DNA from: Lutjanus erythropterus
Lineage: Eukaryota; Chordata; Actinopteri; Lutjaniformes; Lutjanidae
Reading direction: 5' to 3'
Length of the DNA stretch: 64,000 nucleotides
Assembly (NCBI GenBank): GCA_020091685.1
Contig: CM034595.1
Location: 24,289,564-24,353,563, forward strand
This document shows positions 20,401 through 33,400 of this stretch, in pieces (positions within the stretch are counted from its first letter, which is position 1; each line of letters begins with the position of its first letter). The translations under genes and the position numbers were made by a program. A model generated the notes under the pieces. It worked only from the letters and a program-made list of their open reading frames with translations, was not told where the DNA came from and did no database searches.

Positions 20401-23400
20401 AAGTATATGAGAGACAATCTGAGTCCCATAATTGACTCTTCCTACGCCCCGCCCCTTTCAGAACCTTGGTCAGTTTTCTCTTTTCCTGTTTCCCGTAGGT
20501 TACTTAGATTTGCTATGTGGTAGACTTGTCTATTTCGAAAAGTAAACCAAATTTTGAACATGGTGAAAGATGTTGCTGGAACACCTGCAAAAGTGACATC
20601 TTAAGTGAGCTAATGTTAGCAAAATGCTAGCTAATTGCTATTTTGTTGGGCTGCGTATAGGTACACAATACCTTTAAAATAAAGATCGAAATAGCCCAAG
20701 TAGTATCAAAACTTGTTTAAACAACTGAAAGTAGAAAAAATGGTATGGCACTCACTTTATGGGTACTGGGACTTAAATGATACCCAGCCCTACTAGTTAG
20801 TTAGAACTTTGCTAAAATTAGTTAACTTTACTATATATGTCGCTTTTACAGGTTCCTCAGAAACATCTTTCAACATCTTCAAAATTTGGTTTTCTTCTCA
20901 ACATAGACGAGCCCAGCACAGAGCAGATCTGAGTACAGGAAACAGGACAGGAAACTGAGGAAACTTGACTGAGGTTCCAAAAGGGGCTGGACCTAGGAAG
21001 GGTCACTTACTTGCAAAGGAAATTAAATAATTCAAAGTCCAGAGCAGCTTTTAATGTTAACATAAATCCAAACTGATCCTAATTTTAATGTTTTCTTGCA
21101 TAAGGTGCAGCTAGCTTAATTTTTTATTTTCAGCAGTCTTTAACCAAGAACTCAGTGTGCTTGAGCTGCTGAACTTGCACTTACCCATATTAGTTAAACA
21201 TAACATTAACAGAAATATTTTTAACTTATAACTTCTAAAAGTAGCTATTTTTTATGAGAGGCGGTGCCACGTTAGCCCAAACACTACATTGCATCACGCA
21301 TAGGTGGGTGTGCTCTGATAAATTCTGATCGGTCTGCACCAGTTTGTTATTGGTTCAGTGTTTTGTTTTGTGGCTGTTACAGTGTGATCAATACAAATTC
21401 TTCCCCAAGACACATTTGAAAGCAAGAGTGAAGTTAATGTAACTTTATGAATGTAGGCTAATGTTAATTTCTTAATCCAATCAGTGTTTAAGACCTGTCA
21501 AAAATTGTTTTAAGGCATTTTAAGGCCTAAAATTCAGACAATTGGTTTTTGTAAGGGTTTTTGAGGACCCACAGAAACCCTGAGGTGGTCTGATAAAGAG
21601 AAAAGCAGCGAGGACAGATCCAGAGAAATAACTGCAGAGGTTTGGGACACCACAGTGAGGAGACAGATGAGAGTGATGCAGGAGGGTGGGGGGGCGGTGG
21701 TGGTGGGTGGGGGTTACCTACAGTGAACCTGAGCTTCACATCGCCGGAGTTTTTACGAGCGCGGCCTCGTCAATGACACCCTCCCCCCAACTCAGCAGTA
21801 GTCTACTGCTGTTTAGGAGACAGGACGCCATTTGAGACAAGATCTGTGAAAATGACCGAGCGGCCTACGTCGTCTGTCCGGAAACACTCGACAGACGGAT
21901 AGACAGACACACAGACAGACAGACAGACCTCTGGAGTTGTGTCTGTTTCTCTGCCTACACTGGAGTCCATATTGACCTGTCTGTGTGTCTGTCTGCAATG
22001 CATGTGCTTAACCTGACTGCTCTGTGGAGATTTGGACTAATCCTACATGTCTCTGGACAAAAGTATGTGAGCCTAGCTGACTACACTGCACTTCCACACT
22101 AAGATAAGTGTGTATTGTGTCCAACATCTGTTATATATGGCATTAATATATAATACTGTTCTCATAACTGTTCTGAGGGGGAATCATGTGATTTAAAGCT
22201 GAAAGTCTGCACAAAAAAGACTATGTGTCTGTCAAAAATGTCTCAATAATGCTCAGTCTCTGTGTGTTGTTTACTCTGTATTGGCACACTACATCCTGGA
22301 CTTTTTGCAACCCCTTAGTTTAAAAGTTGCTCATAGGCACGGATCTCGACACAGAAACATGAACTGTATCTATGAGCAACCGTCTCCTCCTAGAGCTCCT
22401 GCAACATCTGGGGCGTTCTGTCTGTCTGTCTGTCTTTGTGTCTGTGTGTCTGTGTTACTCACGGGAGGGGCGGCGCGCTAGAAAAGGGGGGTGTCCACCC
22501 GGCCCCCGGGTAATTATAGAAGGGGGCCATGGCCCCTCGCTGAGACCCCGAGGCCGTCTGTCTACGTGCCTGATGGGAGGTGAAGGGGTCCTCACTCTCG
22601 CTGTCCGAGTCTTCGTATTCCTCTGACTCACTGTCGTTGTCCATGAAAGAGACAGAGAAGGACATGTGTGAGCAGAGAAATGCTGAGGACCATTGTGTCT
22701 TTACACACTAATCTGTTATTGTTCCTCATTTATATATAAATATATATATATCTTTAAGTAAAAGACATCTTACAAGACAGCTCCATTCATTGTCTTGCTC
22801 ATGATTTGTTAGATGCTAATAGGGCTACACAATATGGTCAAAATTAAATAATGTTGTGATTATTGTGACTGATAGTGTGATTGTGATATGAGTGACAATT
22901 AGTGGGAATCAGTTTTTGCATAAAACTTTAATTTTCTCTGAAAATAACTTAAAATAATGATGATAGAATTTGAACCAAACAAACATCTGGACAAGATTTG
23001 TAGGCCAGGACATCTCTGCAGCATGGCAGTGCTAGATTACAATGCTGTTCTGTTACAAATTCTTCCTGTATCAATAAATTGCAGCTTCTGCAATTCGGAT
23101 ATTGCACTTAGTCATATTGCAATTTCAATAATATTTTCGATTAATTGTGCTGCCCTAGTTGCATCTGTGTCAAACTTGCATATAGCTGCAGCCCTAGACA
23201 CTAATATTCCAAGAAAATAAAGGTATTGATGCACACTTTGTAGGTAAAAAATATGTATTTATCCACAAAAGGTCACCACAAAACACATGAAGTTAGTGAT
23301 ATACAGAACTTCTGCACAAGTAGCATTAATCTTGTTGTTAGCTGATGACATTTGAAGAAGGTTCTTGTAGATTTCAGCGTACCTGGAACTAAGTACCTGC

Positions 23401-26400
23401 TCCATATTGGCTCTTGGCAGATCTAACAAACCTGTGTCACTGCTACCAAACTCCTGAATTTTAAACTCTGTTTGCAAAAAAAAAAGGAATTCAATTCTCC
23501 TTGAAGTGGGTTGAGAAAAGCCAAACCTCCTGCTATTATCATGTTATGCTGTAGCACAGATCTGTGCAAAATACAGCCCGGGGACCGGATCTGGTCTACT
23601 GATAGGCACTTTGAAATACTGCAGTTAAAATCTAATAAAGACAGTCAGTATTTTTCTCACCATTAGACCGTTACTGGACCTTCATTCTGAAAGGGGTTAG
23701 CGCTGTATTCATTGGCAATGATAATGAACTATATCTTTTTTAAGCATATTTGTTGGGCTTTTGTGCCTTTATTATGATAGGACAGCTGTAGAGAAGACAG
23801 GAAACAGGGGAGAGAGAGAGAGTTGAATCAAAGGCCACTGCAGAGGACTCACAGCCTCAGTTCATGGGGTGACTGAGAAACAGGGGCGCACCATGAACTG
23901 TATCTTTTATATTCAGGTGTAACTTTATTCACTCCATGTTGCACAACCATTAGATTGTTCTTCTTCTACTGTTGCCTGTATCCTGCATGCACTGCATACT
24001 GTAAAACTGTCGGAACCTGCCAACAAAAATAATGAACCCACAATTTATCACATGGCAATTCAGAAAAAGTGACCAACAGCAGAAAAGAATTACTGTGTCA
24101 ACCAGCTATGAGCTCAGAGACATCTGTGTGCCAGTGTTCCCCCTATAAAACACTTATGACTATTCCATTATTAGAGATTCAGCCATTATTAGGACTTTCT
24201 ATCACATTTGTGTTTAATCCTCAGAAGCCTGAACAATTTCTCATGTGCCCCCCCCATGAAAAGTAATTACCCACCCCTGCTGTAGAGTTACTGTATACCC
24301 TTCTAGGCGTGCTAGACTTTTGCATATGCCAGTTTTCATCTGAAATTTTTCAAAGCTAAATTTGAACCAACTATCTCAAATGCACTCCAATATTTTTCCA
24401 TGTTGTATGCCAAGCAACAACATTTTGTAATCGTTATCTGAATGTGGATGATTTGCACATATTTTGTTGTGACTGGAGGAGCCGGGGAGTACATCTCATC
24501 CCTGACACTGTGGGACAAGATGGATTTGTTGCTTTTCGGCAGCTTCAGCTTTAAATAAATCACCATTGGCTTCCACAAGCCTGTTCTTTTGCTACTTTTG
24601 GCAGTGTTAATGCTCAGCAATTCATCATGTATAAATGGGTGTAAGTTCATGAAAATAATCATTTCCTACTTGACCTCGTTTTTATTAGAAACTAATAGAA
24701 ACAGTTACAAAAATAAAAATAATTATACCTCTGCACTACAGAGGAAATGCTATGAAAATTTCATATCACCATTATAGTGATGAAAATGATGGTTCTCAGT
24801 ATTATTGTGGTAGTATTAAAACGTGCTAAAATATTCAAAAAGATCTGAACACACTGAAATAATTTCACCAAGGTTAATATTTAAAATCTGTCAGTGATGT
24901 GAAATGGCATTCTTTGCAATGTCAGTATTTTCTCTGGCTCCAAACAAACCCATGTTGCACGCCTAATCCTAATCATCTGGAATTTTATCTTGGTTTTATT
25001 GTATTAACAGTAAGTGTTTCACTCCTACATGCACTACACCCATACTCTCACTGTCTCTCACCTGGGGAAGCTCCTCCAGGCACCGGGCAGAGAGCAGAGG
25101 ATGGCAGTGAAGGCCAGAGCAGAGAGGAAAGAGTAAAGGGAGAGGTAGAGCAATCCCTCCATCCCATCATAGCACAGGCCTTTCAAAGAGTCGATGTAGT
25201 CCTAAAAGAAAATAGATACATACATCAATGAGAATAACTTGCCAGTGAAGTTACTGATTCACATGCTTTGTCTACCATCATAGTTATTTATTTTCTGTTA
25301 AAGGGACAGGTGACCTGAAAATCCAAAATATATATTTAACTTTTTACTTGAAGTGCTATTTATCTATCTAGATTTTTTTGGGTGTGAGTTGCAGAGTTTT
25401 GGAAATATCAGTCTCAGAGATGTCTGCCCTCTCTGTAATATAATTGGACTAAATGGCTCTTGGTGCTCAAAGTGCCAAAAAAAAAAAAATACATTTGAAA
25501 AACTCATGCATGAACTATTTTCTTTCTAGTAAGAAGAAAGCAGTTCCGGTAGATTCAGTAGATTGGTTCGTGCATGAAAGTGCTCATTAGTACAGGTGCT
25601 ATATTCCTGCACTGCATTGTGGTTTACCTTATTAAGCCCTCGGCAGTTTAGTAGTGCCACCAGCTGATGAAAGTTGCCCTCTGTGGAGTTGAGTATCTGC
25701 TGAACCTCCCTGAGTGATTTCTGCAATGATGAAAAATTGCATCAACTTAGAGAAATCACAGGAAAAAAAAAAACTGCAGAAAAGCCTTTCCTAAGATGCG
25801 TAGTTATACGTGAAAACATACCTCAGCTTTGGGGAACTGTGTGAGAGCATTTCTGTCCAGACTGGAGAGGTGTGTGTGAATGTTGGACAGTGCCCTCTGT
25901 GACTGGGTCAGCAGCTGAAGTCAACAAGTCAGTGGAGTTAAACGCTTTTATTTTGCATGATTCCTCAAATTATACCATTAATATGCATAAAGTGTAGCTC
26001 TAATCATGTAAGGACAGGGCACGCAGCAACAGCTGTGCATCCCGTCCTCAAAGACTTTGTCCTTAACCGGCCTTGAACACGTCTGACACACAATCTGCTC
26101 ACTTACTTTAAATCAATGAGGGTGAAAGTGTCAGCTGAGTGCCTGCAGTGTTATATACATAAGACATGTGACTAACAGAGGTCACATTACCTGCTGGAAC
26201 GGACTGTTCATGCGCCTGCTGCAGGTCAGGTAATAATCCAACACATCTGAATGGCCACAAAACACCAGTGCGCAGCAGATCAGTGACAATAGAAAAGATG
26301 TGGGAACATTTATCATTCATCATGAGATTGTGCTGACGTAAGCGCTGTAGGGAGGTAAATCAAGTGCAGTGCAGAAATGGAAAACATCCAGTATGTACAG

Positions 26401-29400
26401 GGACAGACTGATACTGTACCTGAGCTGGTCCCAGTGTTGAAGTGGGTGGAGTTGAGGACGAACGTGTTGGGGTCTGAGCAGAAGTCGCTGAGAGCCTGGC
26501 AGACCAACGTGAGTGACGGGGCGAGTGAGAAAGGATGACAGGAGAAAAAAAAAAACAGCAGGAGAGAGGGACAGACGAGGCAAAAGAGGGAGAAACAATC
26601 ACAAGGGAGAAGTTAGTAGATACACTGACCGACTGACATACTTACCTCCTCACATATCTGACATCAGCTCACAATATGTCGCAGCAAATATTGATCACAT
26701 GCTGCCCCGGATAAACCTGACAGCTAGTTTTCTTTCCATTAGCTCATCACTCATATCCCCTCTGTTAACCTCTTTTTTTTTTACATATCATCTCTATACA
26801 TTGTTGTAAAACCTCCTGGCCTATTTTTTTAAGAGGATGCACTCAAATGAGACATAGTACACCAACAAACACACTCCAGGATTCATATACACTTTATGCA
26901 TCAGAACTTAATTTCCAGAATTCTCAGTATTCCATTTATAAACTTTTTTTAAATTTATTTTTTCATTCAGGCACCATCAGAGTTTATCAAGTCAACCAGC
27001 TACAAATTGCTTTGATAATATATGGTTCTTTGCACTCTTCCTCCATATTTCTATGATTTGTATTCTTTCAATCATCAATCCCATAATTATTCCACTTGAA
27101 ATAACTAGAAACTCAGGCCATTTGTCTGTCGAACATCCCAACTGCGATTTGGATTAATTAACAGATGTTCAGTGATATGGAATGTGCTGCCATCACATTT
27201 TTCTTTTTATCTCGGCACCAGTTCAGTTTAAGATGCTGTTAAGCAGATGTATTTATCTCTGCAATGCCATCCTTATGGATTATCTTTGTAAACTGCCCTC
27301 TGATAATTCGTCATTCTAATTTTATTTAATTACTATGTGTACTTGTATAAATGGATGTCTGCTGTGTACAATCTTATCCTTTATCTTTTTTTTATTTTCT
27401 CCTTTGTAATGGATTTCAGTTTACACTAGAGCGTGTCCTGATTAAGGCCGTCTGAGGGTTTGTATATGTTTGAACAAAATTATGTAAATACAAGTTTATA
27501 AAGTCAAACTGTTAAATTATGACGTTGCCAAATAATTACCAGATGACTGCGGCTAGTTACTGCAGCTCATACAAATCTATTTACTCCAAACCCAGAAAGG
27601 TTCAGTGGTTCATGCTGCGATGCTAAAACTGTACATTATTGTGTGTATGCAATTCAAAGACATTGCAGCATTGTCTTTCAAACTAATTTGGTGGTAGATG
27701 ACATGATTTGCAGTTATAAGACGGAGCTGTTTAGTACGCAGTGACATACAGATTTAGTATTAGCTCTGTGTACATGAGTGGATTCAGTCACACACCAAAC
27801 TTCTCATTCTGGCCTGCACTCTCTAACATTTTGCCTGCTCCAAACACCATGGAAAACACTGCTTGTATGAGCCATTTATTTTTAGAAATTCAGATTTTTA
27901 TATCTTAGAAAACCAGAGAGTAATTAAGTACAAATACTTTGTTGCTGTACTTGAGTAGAGTTTTCAGGAATCTGTATTTTACTTGAATATTTTTTTTTAC
28001 TTTTTACTTTTACTCCCTGCATTTTAACACAAATATATGTAGTTTCCAGTACTTACATTTTCAAAACAGGCTTGTTACTTTAGTTATTATGCATTTGAGG
28101 AGTATTATCGATTATTTTTATTTTGAATCATTGTGCACCTCCTTCCAAACATCAAGACCGGCATCAACCTAAATGGATGCGATAACACAGAAAAAACATG
28201 ATTCTTCAGTAGATCCATCGGTGCATATCACGCACTACAGATGAAAACTATGTAAAAGACCTGATCATACAAAACAGACAAGAGAAAGAAGCTCGACCAA
28301 AGAGAAAATATCAGGTTCAGTTAGAAACAGACGGTGGAAATGTCCTTCAGACAGCTACTTTTATACTTTGAGCACATTTCAGAGTCTGTACTTTCTCACT
28401 TTTATGTGAGTTAAGGAGTTGAATCAGTACTTCTGTCTAACAAGTATCTGTACTTCTACTTGATTACAGAATGTGTGAACTTTGGCCACCTCTGTACAAA
28501 ACAGAATGGGGCAATAATCTGGAAACACAAATATTTTTTCATACTCTATTTTCTTGTTTGCACCCTTATCCAGGCCTGGAAATCCCATACTTTTCCATAC
28601 TGCATAGGAACCCTGGCACTCAGCTTGAGATCACCCCGCCAGAAGAGGGAGTGAGAGCCGCACAGAGAGTCTGACGGCGACTGACGGGAAAAGCGGTGAT
28701 CCGGGACAGAATAAAGTGGGCCGGCCCACAGCTGGCCCTTTGTTTCCCTGTCAGTGACCAGGGACAGAGCGGCTCTGTGTGGACCCACAGGGCCTTGGGA
28801 CATCTCCCGCCAGCTCCACATGACACTGAGACTCTTAAAGTAGGCAGCAGTGCAGAAAAACAGCCACCATTTAGCCTCTTCACACAGCCTCAGGCCAGAC
28901 GAAAACAGTCTCCTCTTCAGAGAGCACGAGGGAGCAAACTTCACAGGACAGACTGAGAATGGACAGTCCTCTGTTTGAGACATAAAAACTGCCTCTTTGC
29001 TTTGTTCTTGATAAATGTCACTGCTTCAAACAGTGGCTGGATGCCTGTAAGCAGGAATGGGCAGCATTTCTTTTCACTTCTGGGTATTTTACTTTTTTCC
29101 CCTTGATTGCCAATGACTCCCAAAACACTGTTGTACCAGCGTCAAGAGTAGTGGACCTTAAGTATATGATGTAAGTCACATGACGTACGTTACATCATGT
29201 TAAACGTGTGGTTAACATTGTGAAACTGTCACAGTTTGGTTACATTTATAAATGTAATAATCCATTACAGTTACTGAGACAAATATGTAATTAAATTCAA
29301 GTTATTGATCAAAATGTTGATTACAAAGTGGTTACATCCAGGTATTCTTTTCAGGTTGCCTGGTGGTGATCTGCACTCTAATGAGTGACTTCTTACTTTC

Positions 29401-29733
29401 CATACCAGTATTTTATATTTTATTTAAATACATTTAATGAGTCAGTATTTGTAAATAGTGACATGTCCCTTTTTGATGTATTTGTGTCCATCTCTGCGTG
29501 TTAGACACAGCCCACTGTGGTGTCATCGTGTTCAGGCGTTGAAAGCACAGCTGGACTTTAGGCTGAACATTGTCCAGTAGCATGGTAGTGAATTTTACTT
29601 TCACAGGATTACACTCACACTTCCACCTCCCTGCATACTCAGACTAAAGCCCCGAGGGGCCGAGGTACAGTAACAGCTACAGGCCTTACACTGCTGACGG
29701 CGAGCTGATGGTTTACTCCCTCTCACTCACTTT

Positions 29734-29785
<52 letters not shown>

Positions 29786-30433
29786 CTGATCTGGAGATGC
29801 ACTCGCTCCCACTCTTCCTCTCCCTTCCTCACTCTCGCTGAAAGCACTTCTCTTCATCTTCTATCTTTACTTCTCAGAGCCAAACGCCCACACACTCACA
29901 AACACACTTACATGAAGAACACGCACTTTAATGCACAAACACACTTTGTTCACAAACGCGCCTGTGCACACGCACATTGAATCTTTAATCTCTGCCCCAT
30001 TTTTCTGCCTTTTTGGTCCTCTGCCATGACTGCAGCGTTCCCTAGGAGGCAGGTCTTTTCACGGTTTAGCACAATGGGCACAGAAATCGCACACAAACAC
30101 ACACACTAACGCACACACAAGGCTTTGGCCTGCCATCAGGGGTCGGCCTCCTATAGCTCTCTCTTCCCTCAGCTGCCAGCCAGTCCCTCCATGACAGTCC
30201 CATTCACTTCCTATTCCTCTCTCTCTCTCCCTGCAGCCTTGGCCCCGCTCAGCAGAGCAGTTCTGGTTCTACTCACCACTACAGTGGCCGTCTCCAAACC
30301 CAGGGAGCCCCAGCTCAGGAAGAGAGCCAGCCAGGCCAGCACGGTCATCCTGTGGGGGAACAGCACAAACTCTTCAGCCAAGAGGACACCCTGACCATCA
30401 ATCCACTGTTGTGTGGTTTATGTCAAAAGATAT

Positions 30434-30498
<65 letters not shown>

Positions 30499-33400
30499 CA
30501 CAGGATGAGCAGCCAGCGGGCCTGCTTGGCCAGTCCCAGCAGAATGAACAGACACACTATGAGGTCAAGCAGCAGCAACAACACGTATGACAGCCACCTA
30601 AAACAAAGAAAAACACATAAATAGCAAATGTCATTATATGTAAAAACTATTATAAAGGTTGAGTATGTCTTATTCTTTACTTTAGGACAAGTAGTGTGAC
30701 CAAAAAGATCTTAACTCAAGCTCCTCTTACAAGTTTTTTCACAGCTTTTCAACTTTATTCCACTTTTTTTTTCTATCACACTATAATTAAAAATGGCTCC
30801 AACACTTAAACAACTGTTGGTTGTTCTGCACAAAAATGATGAACCAAGTACAAAATATGGGATTGTTTGTCATTATCATTACACAACTGCTATATTCAGG
30901 GTTTCTGCAGGTTCCAACAAGTTAAATTTAAGATTTTTTAAGACCTTTTTAAGACCATTTATGTAATAGTTGTCGTCATTGGTTCCATGTTGGTTTCATT
31001 TTGTAGTGGTTAGAGCATGAGGTTAATGCAACTTCATAGCTGATGTTAACTTCATAATCCAATCAATTTTTAAGACCTATCAGAATCATATTAAGACACC
31101 AAAAGACCTAAAATTCAAATTATTGGATTTTAAGGATCTGCAGAATTATGCCAGTTTGTCCCACAGGGAATACGACAGAGCAGCTGGAAATCTGGAAGAA
31201 GGAACTTTAATTTCAATTTAATTCCACGGTTACAGTTTTATGTCATAGTTTTTAATCTATGGATTTATTTTATGGTAGGTAATCAGAGTTAGTTAATTGG
31301 GAGTTGTGTTGGTTTGGGAGCATTTTAATTTAGATGTTTTTATGGATTTATAATTTGAACTTTGAACCTTCAGTTGCTCTTCTATTCAGCAGAGTGACAG
31401 AAGCATCTGCTGTAAAATGGTCTTTGCCTCATTGATAGTGTTACTAGAAAGACATTTTCAGATTCTCCCTTCTCCAATTCAGTTTGTGCCCATGAGAATG
31501 GTCGGACTAAATTTGGTAACCCCTATTAACAGGAAACTATGCAGGACTTTCCCCCCAAAAAATTCATTGACTCATACAAAAACAGTCCCTCTCAATCATC
31601 ACCCACAAGCCACCAGAAGTGTGCGTCAGTGTCTGCAGAGACTCACCCTCCACCCATACCATTATATTTTCTCGCTTTACCAACCCAAAGTGTTGGCATT
31701 CACATCCTGGAAATGAGACTCAACAATCAGCTGATTTTCTGCTATGTTTACAAAAAGCAACTGACAAAATCTTGCTTATTCTACCTTTGCAAACCAGCAC
31801 ATGAAAGGCTTTAGTAGTGATTTTATCAGGGAAGGATTTAGTATAATGTCTCATTAAAGATCTCTTGGTAAGAGATGGGATGGGACTAAATGGCTTTCAG
31901 TCAAGTATGAAGTTGTTCAACGTGGCGGCAATAGCGAGTTCATGTGACTCACCTGCTGTAAATTCACCTATCAGTGTCTATAATAACAAAATGTTGTGTC
32001 ACCTTAAAATGAGGCAATTCCTTCTCATGACCCGTCAGCACAAGGTTTGGGTTTAGTGTGGACATGAATTGAACAAATAATATGTTTTCCTTCTCAAATT
32101 GCTTTATTTTGTTTTTGTTTATATTATATAAATTGTTTTAGAGGCCTGACAAGATAGTTCTCTTTCTTTATTTGTTTGTTTGTTTGTTTATTTCTTTGCT
32201 TTGACTCTGAACTTGGTTGGTACACTGTAGATTTGAGCTAAAATGTCTACTTTCTAGCCTCCTTTTTCAGTGTTTTGATTCTTCGTCTTAGCCAATATAT
32301 TTTTGGCAGTGTGTTAAATATTCAGTGTTCCTTTCATCAGACTTTTCCACCTGATCTGGGATTAAAACACAATATTTTTTTTTCACTGTTCCCAGAGTTA
32401 AAACTGCTGAGAAGTGTTTTAAGGTGATTAGGATTCTGATAGCGTGGCTGATCTGGTGTATCTCTATTAAACTGCCAAAAACAATAAGAGACAATAACTC
32501 AGTATGTGTCTGCAGCCAGTTTGAAAGGCTTTAAGATCAGGCAGAGACAAGACTCCAGTGTAGGAGGGAAGCGGTGAAGCTGGGCGAGGCTGAACCTTAC
32601 TTAACCTCCAGCTGTTTAAGAGCAGGGATGAATTACATCTTTGTTTGCCGTGTGTGGTTTGTTTATGGGAAGCAGAACTTTTGTATTGTTATTACCAAGG
32701 CAATTATTTATCAGTAACAGAATATTAAAGTGTTCATTATGGAATACGGGATATAAAAGCATCCCATCAAGTCATTATGTGTAAGAGCATTTTCCCACTG
32801 CGTTTCGTCAACAAACACAGGCATCTTAATAAACATGCAACATTTATGGAAGTTTGGTTGGGAAAGTTTCCTCAGCCTCTTGGAGCAGGGACGGGGTGTT
32901 GATAAACAGTCTGCACATGTTGATATTTGTGAGACTGCAACCACTGAAGTGCAGAGGTGACAGAAGTTCACACATTCTTTACACTTCTTCAAGTAGAAGT
33001 ACAGATAATTGTGTAAAAAAAAAAAAAGACTGGTAAAAGTAGAAGCACTACCTCAACTTCTTTACTAAGTAAAAGTGAAAAAGTACAGACTCTGAAATGT
33101 ATAAAAGTAAGAAGTATAACTCAAAATGACATTTCTACCTGCTGTTTCTGCGCAAAGCTAACTGAACCTCACCGTTACTCTTTTTCTGTTTCGTTTTTTA
33201 TGCCATTTTCGTCTTGTTACACCTGTCGTCAGTGACATGCACTGATGGAAATACCAAGGAATCGTCTTTTATTAGTGTTATTATCCCCTCTATTTAGATT
33301 AAAATCAGTCAAATGCATTAAATCTAAAGTAACAAGTCTGTTTTGAAAATGTAAGGTGTAGAAAGTACAGATATCTGTGTTTAAATGTAGGGAGTCTGGG

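Larger units (their letters stand above)
26496..30276. other. TTYH1 intron 6
   Basis: AGTACTT-family sequence, a GC-richer block at 28.55-28.98 kb open on the minus strand for 145 codons without recognisable motifs, and the CT repeat. Confidence 0.5.

Noticed and set aside
22631..22665. ATG-started beginning (MSFSVSFMDND) of the exon 12 open frame
   Set aside because: This stretch is the polypyrimidine tract and acceptor of exon 12; the exon begins after ACGACAG.
28546..28983. 145-codon minus-strand open frame in TTYH1 intron 6
   Set aside because: GC-richer block but no family feature, and the flanking exons 6 and 7 already join in phase.
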